A stretch of DNA of 15,495 nucleotides, from contig CAYYNB010000150.1 of NCBI GenBank assembly GCA_964472565.1, forward strand, positions 1-15,495, written 5' to 3'. Shown piece after piece: positions 1-6,608 of this stretch (position 1 is the first letter of the stretch; each line of letters starts with the position of its first letter). The position numbers were made by a program, and so were the translations under genes. The notes below the pieces were generated by a model. It ran no database searches and was not told the DNA's origin. It was given only the letters and a program-made list of their open reading frames with translations. The DNA is from DATAMF01 sp964472565 (GTDB taxonomy: Bacteria; Chloroflexota; Anaerolineae; Aggregatilineales; Aggregatilineaceae).

Positions 1-30
1 TAGGGAGTTATATTCCAGGACCAGAATACA

Positions 31-1140
31 TCAAATCAACACACCCCGCCATAAGGCATCCAGCGCTGGCAGTCTGACCAGATTCCGCATGGGATAACCG
101 CGTACCAGATTGGAGGAGGTCAGATCGCCGGAGGTGGTGAGCGGCAGGCTCAGGTGCCGCCCGTCGGTGTTGAGGCCGTGATTCGGCAGGTTGTCCAGCG
201 CGCGCCACAGATTCATGAGCGGGATGTCATAATCGAGCGCGATCTGTACCACGATCTGATTATACAAAATCGCCTCATCCCACATCTGCGTATTGCCGGG
301 GAAGGTGCTCAGAATGGGGATGATGCCCGCCTGGATGGTCTCATGCACAATGCGCCGCAGATTCAAATTGAATTGATCGGCGGGGGTGAAGAGCAAATCC
401 TGCGCGCCGAACATGATAATCGCCACGGATGGGTTATGCATCCGGTATTCGCAACGCAGCGGGGTTTCACCCGGCTGGCAGGCGATGGGATTGGCGAACA
501 GCGGATCGAGTACCGCCGTTGTCACCAGCCCGTTATAGGCGGCCAGACTGTCATAGGCCAGCGCTTCGCGGAAATGGTCGATCACCGGCTGTAAACTGGC
601 GAAGTTGCCCAGCGTATAATTGCCCCACCCAAAGGGGCTGAGAAAATGTTCGTTGTCTGAGATACAGTCGCCAATTTTGGACACCACATGTGCATTTTTG
701 CCGCGAATCTGGCTCAACCCGAAGATCGCGTGGGCCTGCCCAAAAGCGACGGGAACAATCGGGTAGGCATTCAGATCGACGCTGAGATAGGCAGTCGATG
801 CGGCGGGGGGCACAAAAATCAGCTCATTGCTGATCAATAAACTGCCTACCTGCACATCGGCGGCGAGTTCCAGAAAGCGGCTTTCGACCCAGCCGCGCGT
901 CTGGCCGTCGAGACTGTGGCCCAAAACCCAGGCAGTGTCGGCGCTGCGGGCTTCGAGATAGACCTCGGCATGCGGAGCCAGCACCCCAATAATAGCGCTG
1001 CTGCGATCCGAATTACTGTAGACGGTCTGCGCGTAATGCGTCCAGGCTTGCAGCGGCGGGCCGCTTTGCGCCTCACTGTGAAGAAGAGGGGAAAACCAGA
1101 CAAATACCAGCAGCAGAACTAGCCCTGATCGTCGAACCAT
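31..1140 (-). CDS. Secreted SH3-like + SGNH/GDSL-like hydrolase with Cys at the nucleophile position
   Basis: 369 residues. An N-terminal signal peptide (MVRRSGLVLLLVFVWF, cleavage probably near SEA-QS, residue 25) indicates export. Residues about 32-92 look like a bacterial SH3-like module (AQTVYSNSDRSSAIIGVL, then WVLGHSLDGQTRGWVESRFL). Residues about 120-369 resemble an SGNH hydrolase: block I is KIGDC (Cys159 where the family has Ser), block III is FGAQD (residues 244-248, family GxND, so Asn is replaced by Gln), and block V is DGRH (Asp326, His329). Two further Cys, in IACQ and LRCE, could form a disulfide and leave Cys159 free. The start has AAGG upstream and lies 14 nt after the stop of the two-TM gene, so the two are probably one operon. 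A paralogue lies at 4729-5714. SGNH enzymes are usually esterases or lipases; with two altered catalytic positions, activity is uncertain and a binding role is possible. Confidence 0.75.
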   Translation of the reverse strand: MVRRSGLVLLLVFVWFSPLLHSEAQSGPPLQAWTHYAQTVYSNSDRSSAIIGVLAPHAEVYLEARSADTAWVLGHSLDGQTRGWVESRFLELAADVQVGSLLISNELIFVPPAASTAYLSVDLNAYPIVPVAFGQAHAIFGLSQIRGKNAHVVSKIGDCISDNEHFLSPFGWGNYTLGNFASLQPVIDHFREALAYDSLAAYNGLVTTAVLDPLFANPIACQPGETPLRCEYRMHNPSVAIIMFGAQDLLFTPADQFNLNLRRIVHETIQAGIIPILSTFPGNTQMWDEAILYNQIVVQIALDYDIPLMNLWRALDNLPNHGLNTDGRHLSLPLTTSGDLTSSNLVRGYPMRNLVRLPALDALWRGVLI

Positions 1141-1154
1141 ACGCCTTCATCCAT

Positions 1155-1712
1155 TTATAACTGTACACATTCAATTCGCCACTTTGCACCGGGGCGGCAT
1201 TCGACCTGAAACACATAACGCCCATCCGCTTCCACCGCAAAACTTTGTGATCCCCGGCCTGTCACGTCCATCAGCGGGATGATCCTATCCTGTTCGACCT
1301 CGGCCAGCCTGATCGTAATGGCGGAACAGTCATACTTCAACCGGTACAAACTGGCGGTCAAATACACAGGCTGATCCATCACCTGATTGCCCCGGCCCTG
1401 AAAAGTGAACAATTGGGTGCCCGGATCGTAGCCCAAAATCACCAATTCGCCCTCTTCGCCCAAACTGCGCTTGGCTTTCATGCCCTCGTCATCCAGGATA
1501 ATCAACCGGGTGCGGCCCATGCGATGCTGAACATAACGATAGGCCAGCCAGACGCCGCCGATTAACAAACCGAGTTCGGCGAAGGCCGCCACCACCATCC
1601 AGATTCCTTCGATCCCCTCCTGGGCCAAAGCCATTGCCAACAGGATCAGCAGCGCGGCAGCCGCGAAGCCCAGGGAGGTTATCATTTCAAATACAGATTT
1701 ATACTTTGCCAT
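1155..1712 (-). CDS. Small two-TM membrane protein, unknown function
   Basis: I do not recognise the family. The protein (185 residues from Met at 1712) has two hydrophobic segments near the N terminus (SLGFAAAALLILLAMALA and IWMVVAAFAELGLLIGGVWL), a basic stretch (YRYVQHRMGRTR), then a soluble C-terminal domain of about 120 residues rich in predicted beta strands. An in-frame ATG at 1721 is the alternative start. I prefer 1712 because AGGA (minus strand, 1721-1724) is well spaced from it, and a candidate promoter puts transcription start near 1730, too close for a ribosome site serving 1721. It is the first gene of an operon with the SH3/SGNH-like protein at 31-1140. Confidence 0.7.
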   Translation of the reverse strand: MAKYKSVFEMITSLGFAAAALLILLAMALAQEGIEGIWMVVAAFAELGLLIGGVWLAYRYVQHRMGRTRLIILDDEGMKAKRSLGEEGELVILGYDPGTQLFTFQGRGNQVMDQPVYLTASLYRLKYDCSAITIRLAEVEQDRIIPLMDVTGRGSQSFAVEADGRYVFQVECRPGAKWRIECVQL

Positions 1713-1736
1713 AGGGTTCATCCTGAATACGCTAGA

Positions 1737-1765
1737 ACTTTACACAAAATGCGGTCCGATGTAAA
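1737..1765 (-). promoter_or_regulatory. Candidate sigma70-type promoter for the 1712/1140 operon
   Basis: On the minus strand TTTACA (1760-1765) and TAAAGT (1737-1742) are separated by exactly 17 bp, with TG just before the -10. The match is five of six at -35 and four of six at -10. The predicted start of transcription is near 1730, leaving a leader of about 18 nt before the ATG at 1712. Confidence 0.45.
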
Positions 1766-1814
1766 CTCCGGCCTGCAAGCGTTCTGTGCGATGGCTACTC
1801 TAACCGCCCACCAC

Positions 1815-1828
1815 GTATAAAGTTATAC
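1815..1828. promoter_or_regulatory. Inverted repeat upstream of the S41 peptidase gene (possible operator or -10 region)
   Basis: GTATAA-AG-TTATAC is a perfect 6-bp-arm inverted repeat with a 2-bp spacer, 45 bp upstream of the peptidase ATG in the divergent intergenic region. Its left half contains TATAAA, which could serve as a -10 element, but I see no convincing -35 at the right distance. Regulatory meaning is inferred from position and symmetry only. Confidence 0.3.
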
Positions 1829-1872
1829 AGGCGCTCGGCCTGATAAAAATAGCTAAGAACAAGGAGAAACAT

Positions 1873-3888
1873 ATGATGTTCAGGCGTGTAATCTCACGCG
1901 GGTTAATCATTATGCTGCTGGCGGCACTGCTCCCGCTGGGAACGGTATCCGGCCAGGGTGGGGACGAACCGCTGACCCCTGCCCCGATCACGAATGATGA
2001 AGGCGGCCCGGTATACATCACCGGCAGTGTCAGCTACAGCAATGTCTTCTTTACGGCGGGTGTAGCCGAACCGCTGATCATTACCGAGGACCAGGCCGGA
2101 TTTGTGGACCGGGATCGCGGCTTTGTGATGCCGCTCGCGTCGCAGATGATGGGCCAGATCACATCAGATTTCTTCACCTCGCCCTTCACCTACAGCCTCG
2201 CACTGCCGCTGGAACCACAGGGCACGCTGCGTGATGTGGATCAGGACGGCGGCGAAGATACCGGCATCCAGATTTATGCCATCGCCTACTGGACCAACAC
2301 CTTTGGCGATTCGTATCTGGAAAAGCGCGACCTGGGCGGCGGCGGCTGGTCAACGGCCTATGCCTCAACCCGTGTTGGCACGGGTGCAGCGGATAACATG
2401 GAAATCATCGGCGGCAAACTGCTGATCTACGCGCCCGACGATCAACAGGGTTTTCCGTCCGCTTTCGGCGCGGATGGCTTCCTGTTCACCGAAGACGATC
2501 CGATTGTGGGTATCCCACAGGGTTACACGGTGGTCGATCTGGACACCGATCCCTTCACCTTTGACCGTTCGCAGGAACAGACCATCGATCTGATCGAAGG
2601 TGAATTTTCGGTGCTGAATGACTTCTCACAGATGTCATACACCGAAGCCTTCGACGCCATGATCGACCTGATGAGCCGCGAATATGCCTTTACCGAACTC
2701 AAGGGCATCGATTGGGAAGCCAAAGCCGCCGAGTTCCGCCCCCGTTTTGAACAGGCCGAAGCCGACCAGGACCCGGATGCTTACCGGCTGGCGCTGCGTG
2801 ACTTCGCGTGGTCGATCCCCGATACACACGTCAGCGGCCCCTTCAATCAGGACCTGTTTTACCAGGAAACCAGCGGCGGGCTGGGTATGGCGATCCGCGA
2901 TGTGGACGATGGCCGCGTGCTGGTGAATTTCGTGCTGGACGGCGGCCCCGCTGCGGAAGCCGGAATCCAGGAACGCACCGAGATCGTCTCGATCAACGGC
3001 ACGCCGATCAACGATTTTGTCAGCGCGAATGTGCCCTGGTCCAGCCCGTTCAGCAATGAACAGGACCGCCGTTTGCAGCAGCTTCGCTACGCGATCCGCT
3101 TCCCGGTTGATACCGCTGTCGAAGTGACCTACAAGAATCCGGGCGACAGCGAACCGACCACCGCCACGCTGACCACCATCGAAGAGCGCGTCAGCCTGAG
3201 CTTCGCGTCGTCGTCGTATGGCCTGACCGGGATCGAACTGCCCGTTGAATTTGAAATTCTGGACAGCGGCTACGGCTACGTGAAAATTTACAGCTTCTTC
3301 GACAACGAACGCCTGACCGCTGAACTGTGGGAACGTATGATCCAGACCATGAACGATTACGAAATCCCCGGTCTGATCGTGGATATGCGGCAGAACGGCG
3401 GCGGCAGCGGCTTTTTGGCGGACCAGATGGCCGGGTATTTCTTCGATGAGGAAATGATCGTCGGCAATACGGGCTATTACGCCAAAGACATCGATGACTT
3501 CTTCTTCGATCCTGAAACCGTTGAACGGATGTACCCGCCGGAAGAGAATCTGCGTTATCAAGGCGCGCTGGTGGTGTTGGTTGGGCCGGGCTGCGCCAGT
3601 GCGTGCGAGTTCTTCTCGTATGCCATGACGCTGCAAGATCGCGCTACCGTCGTGGGGCAGTATTCCAGCGCGGGCGCGGGCGGCAGTGTGGACCAGTTCG
3701 CCATGCCCGAAGGCGAATACTTCCAGTACACGATTGGCCGTGCGGTGAATGCCGAAGGCGAGATTCACATCGAGGGTACGGGTGTGGTGCCCGATGTAGT
3801 GGTCCCCGTGACAGAAGAAACCCTCTTCAGCGAAACCGATCCGGTGTTGGATGCGGCGGTTGCCACGCTGGATGATATGCTTCAGTAA
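1873..3888 (+). CDS. Secreted S41-family (C-terminal processing/tricorn-like) serine peptidase with PDZ domain
   Basis: 671 residues, preceded by a strong ribosome site AAGGAG (1861-1866). A signal peptide spans residues 1-27 (hydrophobic LIIMLLAALLPLG). Residues about 28-255 are an N-terminal domain I cannot assign. Residues about 260-320 are the helical cap typical of S41 proteins (YAFTELKGIDWEAKAAEF), ending in DTHVSG with Thr318-His319 matching the His motif of the tricorn/IRBP-like branch. A PDZ-like region follows (about 333-430, GGLGMAIRDV, GGPAAEAGI, SINGTPI). The core contains DMRQNGGG (504-511) and GPGCASACEFF with probable nucleophile Ser576, then EGTGVVPD (634-641), whose Glu may be the fourth catalytic residue. 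No Lys is seen where Ser-Lys dyad members carry it, so a Ser-His-Glu type mechanism is more likely. Cys574 and Cys578 flank the Ser. Substrate unknown. Confidence 0.88.
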   Translation: MMFRRVISRGLIIMLLAALLPLGTVSGQGGDEPLTPAPITNDEGGPVYITGSVSYSNVFFTAGVAEPLIITEDQAGFVDRDRGFVMPLASQMMGQITSDFFTSPFTYSLALPLEPQGTLRDVDQDGGEDTGIQIYAIAYWTNTFGDSYLEKRDLGGGGWSTAYASTRVGTGAADNMEIIGGKLLIYAPDDQQGFPSAFGADGFLFTEDDPIVGIPQGYTVVDLDTDPFTFDRSQEQTIDLIEGEFSVLNDFSQMSYTEAFDAMIDLMSREYAFTELKGIDWEAKAAEFRPRFEQAEADQDPDAYRLALRDFAWSIPDTHVSGPFNQDLFYQETSGGLGMAIRDVDDGRVLVNFVLDGGPAAEAGIQERTEIVSINGTPINDFVSANVPWSSPFSNEQDRRLQQLRYAIRFPVDTAVEVTYKNPGDSEPTTATLTTIEERVSLSFASSSYGLTGIELPVEFEILDSGYGYVKIYSFFDNERLTAELWERMIQTMNDYEIPGLIVDMRQNGGGSGFLADQMAGYFFDEEMIVGNTGYYAKDIDDFFFDPETVERMYPPEENLRYQGALVVLVGPGCASACEFFSYAMTLQDRATVVGQYSSAGAGGSVDQFAMPEGEYFQYTIGRAVNAEGEIHIEGTGVVPDVVVPVTEETLFSETDPVLDAAVATLDDMLQ

Positions 3889-3901
3889 TTAATTCCGCGT
3901 T

Positions 3902-3932
3902 GTAGGGGCGATTCATCGTGAATTGCCCCTAC
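3902..3932. repeat. Intergenic GC-rich palindrome, copy 1
   Basis: The arms GTAGGGGCGATTCA (3902-3915) and TGAATTGCCCCTAC (3919-3932) pair over 14 positions with one G-T wobble and a 3-nt loop. It starts 13 nt after the S41 peptidase stop codon. No T-run follows. It belongs to a set of five related palindromes in this window. Confidence 0.75.
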
Positions 3933-4051
3933 TGATTCTCGCCGTGTTTTTGAGCGGATATCCCCCCCACCGGGATGCCAACTGGTGCAATCGTTCATGG
4001 ATTTCGGAGATTGAACAACAGGGTGCATAGTTGTTTGGAGGAAAATAACGC

Positions 4052-4435
4052 ATGGACTTCTTCGACAGTCTGATACTGATCTGGTTCATTGTGGGACCGA
4101 GCCTGTTCATTCTGTCCGGCGGCCTGATCGTCTATCTTCAAGCGTATCCTGAATGGGGGATACGGGGAACGATGCGCGGGTGGCTGATGCTTGCTGCCGG
4201 GGTGTTGGCCTTGCTGAGCTATGGGGTGCCCCTTTTGTACGGAGGCGTCCTGGGGCTTGTTGTCCTGCTTCCGTTACAGTTCGTGTCCGGTATCCGATTT
4301 CTTCGCACCGGAATTGCTATGAGCTACCGCCGCTCTGTTCGAATCGCCTTGCTGTTGTTGGGAGTGGCAACGATTTTTTTTATGTGTCTCAGTATCTACA
4401 ACTTGTACTACTTTCTTACTCATTTTGCCGATTAG
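4052..4435 (+). CDS. Small four-TM membrane protein, unknown function
   Basis: I do not recognise the family. The 127-residue product is almost entirely hydrophobic with four likely membrane segments (about residues 8-30, 42-61, 63-84 and 97-120) separated by short loops with basic residues (RFLRTG, SYRRSVR). A good ribosome site, GGAGG near 4036-4040, precedes the ATG. It stands alone between the palindrome behind the S41 gene and the vestige at 4539. No conserved polar or catalytic motif is visible, and nothing in the context fixes a role. Confidence 0.6.
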   Translation: MDFFDSLILIWFIVGPSLFILSGGLIVYLQAYPEWGIRGTMRGWLMLAAGVLALLSYGVPLLYGGVLGLVVLLPLQFVSGIRFLRTGIAMSYRRSVRIALLLLGVATIFFMCLSIYNLYYFLTHFAD

Positions 4436-4538
4436 GCTAGAGAAGTACGCACAATGGCAGAAGCGTTGAAAATTGCAGTTCCTTTTGCTACTCCGCTGTC
4501 CTAATTCCTAAACTTGTACTGATCGAGCCAGATGATAC

Positions 4539-4652
4539 ATGGATCATGCAACGATCCTTGGTGATATTCACGCGAATTGGGCTGCGCTTGAGGCGGAGTT
4601 CCAGGATATGGAAACACGCGGAGCAAACGGAGGGCACGGTACGGCCTCTTAA
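4539..4652 (+). pseudogene. Truncated calcineurin-like metallophosphoesterase (N-terminal vestige)
   Basis: This 37-codon reading frame encodes TILGDIHANWAALEAEFQDM followed by ETRGAN, which matches the N terminus of the metallophosphoesterase family (typical form: x-I-x-S/G-D-I-H-G-N-L-x-A-L-E-A, then a helix ending E-x-R-G). The metal-binding Asp and His of the GDIH motif are present. The frame then runs into GGHGTAS and a stop, just where the family continues to its second motif (GDxxG). A functional enzyme is 150 residues or more, so this is a remnant. No good ribosome site is seen. The sequence from 4436 to 4538 holds nothing I can identify. Confidence 0.6.
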
Positions 4653-4681
4653 TCCCATCTCAAGCCGGAGAGGGGATTTTT
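4653..4681 (+). terminator. Rho-independent terminator
   Basis: TCCCATCTC (4653-4661) pairs with GAGAGGGGA (4668-4676) with one mismatch and a 6-nt loop, followed by TTTTT (4677-4681). It begins directly after the stop codon of the metallophosphoesterase vestige and precedes the next gene, so it probably once ended that gene's transcript. Confidence 0.7.
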
Positions 4682-4684
4682 GTG

Positions 4685-4690
4685 TATAAT
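4685..4690 (+). promoter_or_regulatory. Candidate -10 box for the second SGNH-like gene
   Basis: A perfect TATAAT lies 38 bp upstream of the likely ATG at 4729 and just after the terminator. The matching -35 position falls inside the terminator hairpin and has no good consensus, so the call rests on the -10 and its location. Confidence 0.4.
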
Positions 4691-4728
4691 CTCGCGCAGA
4701 TTTTTGGTCTTAAAGAGGTGTGGAGAAG

Positions 4729-5714
4729 ATGATGGCAAAAAGCACACGGTGGGTTGGTGGAGGGATGTGAGGGGGGGTGNNNNNNNNNNCCGCCCCCCCC
4801 CCGCCGCGCCCCCCCGCCCCGCCCCCCCCGCCGTGATCGGCGCGGGCGGATCGTCCGGTGCGCTGGCGGCGCAGGATGCCACGCCAACCCTGCTGCCTGT
4901 CGTTGAGCCGGTGCTGGGCGACTTCGATCCGGCGTCCGTCGCAGAGATCGATCTGGCCGAGTATCCTATCGTACCGGAGATCAGCGATCAAGCGCTGGCG
5001 CTGTATCGCGCCGGGCTGGACCAGGGCAATAACCCGAACAGCTTCGCCAAAGTGGGCGACTGCATGACCGATAACCCCTTTTTCCTGATCCCGATTGGTG
5101 AAGAGAAGTATGATCTGGGCGAGTACGCCGATCTACAGGCGGTGATCGACCAGTTTGCCAGCGCCGATCTGAACGCCTTCGCGCGTAAGAGTCAGGCGGC
5201 GGCGGGCGGCTTCAACTCGTCCAGCATCCTCGACAGTCTGTGGGCCAACCCCGAATTCTGTGAAGCGGGCGAGACGCCGCTGGGCTGCGAATTTCGCCTC
5301 AGCCAGCCAAGCATCGCGCTGATCATGTTCGGCACGAATGACGTGTATTACCTGGATGAAGCCTCGTTTGATTATTTCGTGCGGGCGATTGTCGCGGAAA
5401 CCAAGCGTAACAATGTGCTGCCCCTCCTCAGCACGTTCCCGAACCGCCCCGAATTCCCCGAAAAATCGGAACTTTATAACCAGATCGTCGCCAAGATTGC
5501 CGAAGATTACGACATCCCGCTGATCAATCTGTGGATGGCGCTCGATCCGCTGCCAAATAAGGGCGTGGATGAAGTCGAAACGACGCATCTCAGTTCGCCC
5601 AAAGATGGCCTGGTGTGCCATTTTATCGATGATAATCTGCAAGCGGGGTTCACCGTGCGTAATCTGCTGACACTGCAAACGCTCGATGCGGTGCTGCAAG
5701 CGGCAGAAGAATAA
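4729..5714 (+). CDS. Secreted SGNH/GDSL-like protein, Cys-nucleophile variant; signal-peptide region broken by an assembly gap
   Basis: The most likely start is ATG at 4729 (MMAKSTRWVGG), with GGAG at 4722-4725. It is out of frame with the rest only because a 10-N gap and low-quality G/C runs (about 4770-4833) interrupt the signal peptide. After the gap, AVIGAGGSSGALAAQDATP looks like the end of a signal peptide with cleavage near ALA-AQ. The mature domain parallels the protein at 31-1140: VGDC (Cys codon 5061-5063 at the nucleophile position), FGTND (block III, intact; Asn codon 5337), ETTH (block V, Glu in place of Asp; His codon 5586). The paired Cys in EFCE and LGCE are shared with the paralogue. 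There is no SH3 domain. An in-frame ATG at 4680 would start inside the terminator T-run and is unlikely. Export and hydrolase fold are well supported; substrate and catalysis are not. Confidence 0.72.
4780..4789. other. Scaffold gap (10 N) with G-rich left and C-rich right edges
   Basis: Ten N bases interrupt the signal-peptide region of the SGNH-like gene. Left of the gap the plus strand becomes almost pure G/T; right of it, almost pure C up to about 4833. This mirror pattern is expected when two-colour Illumina reads entering a gap from each side decay into false G calls. Treat about 4765-4833 as unreliable. Confidence 0.85.
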
Positions 5715-5717
5715 AAT
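5672..5717 (+). repeat. Direct repeat, copy 1 (3' end of the SGNH-like gene)
   Basis: This 46-bp stretch covers the last codons of the SGNH-like gene (LQTLDAVLQAAEE and stop) plus three bases. It recurs at 6499-6544 with 44 of 46 bases identical. The two copies flank the toxin-antitoxin pair. Confidence 0.85.
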
Positions 5718-5727
5718 GTGAATGGTT

Positions 5728-5761
5728 GGTCGGGGCGATTCGCGGATGAATCGCCCCGACC
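5728..5761. repeat. Intergenic GC-rich palindrome, copy 2
   Basis: Perfect 14-bp arms, GGTCGGGGCGATTC (5728-5741) and GAATCGCCCCGACC (5748-5761), with a 6-nt loop. It begins 13 nt after the SGNH-like stop codon and has no T-run. It may form a strong hairpin at the 3' end of that mRNA. Confidence 0.8.
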
Positions 5762-5806
5762 CGAATCCGGTTACAATAGGGGCAGGATGCGAATAAGGAT
5801 TAGACG

Positions 5807-6088
5807 ATGACCGCCAAAACGATTACACTGCGCGCCGATCTGGTTGACCGCCTTGAATCCCTGGCCCGGACCGAGGGCCGCACGCTGGATGATGTCTTCG
5901 GGGATTTGCTGGAACAATACACCCGCCCCAACTGGGCGCTGGCGATTGCCGAAGGCATGGAAGCACTAGAAAGCGAGTGGTTAGAAGACGACCCTTCTGC
6001 CTCGGAGCACAGCCGCCAACACTTCGAGCAGCACAATTACGAGAAGTGGAAACGCACACAGAACCTGGATCAGCGCGACGATGATTAA
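5807..6088 (+). CDS. Ribbon-helix-helix antitoxin of an RHH/PIN (VapBC-like) module
   Basis: 93 residues. Residues about 4-38 (KTITLRADLVDRLESLAR, then GRTLDDVFGDLLEQYT) fit a ribbon-helix-helix DNA-binding fold: one short strand followed by two helices. The rest is acidic and charged, as expected of a toxin-wrapping tail, and probably binds and inhibits the PIN protein encoded next. Ribosome site AAGGA at 5795-5799. The stop overlaps the toxin start by 8 bases, so translation is probably coupled. RHH antitoxins of this kind normally repress their own operon; a TACAAT at 5772-5777 could be the -10 of that promoter. The exact RHH subfamily is not determined. Confidence 0.78.
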   Translation: MTAKTITLRADLVDRLESLARTEGRTLDDVFGDLLEQYTRPNWALAIAEGMEALESEWLEDDPSASEHSRQHFEQHNYEKWKRTQNLDQRDDD

Positions 6089-6497
6089 TGTGCTGCTCGA
6101 TGCAAGTTTTCTGATCGCGCTGGGTTACATACGCGACATCCATCATACAGAAGCGAAACAGTTTGCTGCCCAGCAAGGTATCAGACTGCTGCTTCCTGAC
6201 GTTGTACTTCCGGAAACGATGTATAATTTACGCCGATTGGGTGGAAGGCGGCTGGCTCTTCACTTTGGAAATTTGTTAGTTGCTCAAGGCCCACCCTTCA
6301 TCCCACTGACTCTGCCTGACTTCGCCCGTGCGATGGACATCATGCGAACTTATATGGATGCGGATCTCGATTTGGTGGACTGTTGTATAACCGCATTAGC
6401 CGAGCGGATGAATATCACCCGAATCTGTACATTTGATCGGCGCGACTTCTCGATAATCCGCCCCAGCCACACCGACTACTTCGAACTCCTACCTTGA
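6081..6497 (+). CDS. PIN-domain ribonuclease toxin (VapC-like)
   Basis: 138 residues, the normal size for a PIN toxin. The acidic metal-binding residues expected of the fold are visible: Asp7 (LLDASFL), Glu45 (LPETMYNLRRLG), Asp97/Asp100 (DADLDLVDCCITALAER) and Asp119 (TFDRRDF). The PETMYNLRR and TFDRRDFSIIRP signatures are typical of VapC-like proteins, which cleave RNA (often tRNA or rRNA) using Mg2+. The gene overlaps its antitoxin by 8 bases. Its stop codon lies directly against the second copy of the SGNH 3' end (6499-6544), so the pair appears to have been placed in, or to have replaced, a tandem SGNH-like gene. The RNA target cannot be told from sequence. Confidence 0.82.
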   Translation: MINVLLDASFLIALGYIRDIHHTEAKQFAAQQGIRLLLPDVVLPETMYNLRRLGGRRLALHFGNLLVAQGPPFIPLTLPDFARAMDIMRTYMDADLDLVDCCITALAERMNITRICTFDRRDFSIIRPSHTDYFELLP

Positions 6498-6498
6498 T

Positions 6499-6544
6499 AC
6501 TGCAAACGCTCGATGCGGTGCTGAAAGTGGCAGAAGAATAAAAT
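6499..6544 (+). pseudogene. 3'-end remnant of a second SGNH-like gene (direct repeat, copy 2)
   Basis: The reading frame LQTLDAVLKVAEE plus stop (6500-6541) matches the last residues of the SGNH-like protein (LQTLDAVLQAAEE), with two base changes, both altering an amino acid. The upstream part of the gene is missing: the PIN toxin stop codon abuts the remnant. As behind the intact gene, a palindrome follows 15 nt after the stop. Confidence 0.75.
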
Positions 6545-6556
6545 ATTAGGGTGTTT

Positions 6557-6578
6557 GTAGGGGCCGAATTGCCCCTAC
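6557..6578. repeat. Intergenic GC-rich palindrome, copy 3 (short form)
   Basis: Arms GTAGGGGC (6557-6564) and GCCCCTAC (6571-6578) with a 6-nt loop, followed by CAGAAT as in copy 4. It lies behind the SGNH remnant and before the SDR gene. Confidence 0.7.
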
Positions 6579-6608
6579 CAGAATCATTCACATTGGGAGG
6601 AATCAGCA

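Noticed and set aside
154..594. Long plus-strand reading frame opposite the SH3/SGNH-like gene
   Set aside because: It is a shadow of the minus-strand gene: no ribosome site, His/Arg/Gln-rich product and no recognisable motif.
2635..3768. 377-codon minus-strand frame inside the S41 peptidase gene
   Set aside because: It lies fully antisense to a gene with clear catalytic motifs; the product is rich in Ala, Arg, His and Gly without domain features, as expected from high-GC mirror frames.
4454..4504. Tiny frame MAEALKIAVPFATPLS behind the four-TM gene
   Set aside because: Sixteen codons, no ribosome site, no similarity I recognise.
4770..4833. G-rich and C-rich runs around the N gap as a G-quadruplex or switch region
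   Set aside because: The mirror arrangement of G on the left and C on the right of a gap is better explained by read-end artefacts.
5672..6544. The direct repeats as ends of a transposon
   Set aside because: There is no transposase or integrase between them and no terminal inverted repeats; the repeat is coding sequence of the neighbouring gene.
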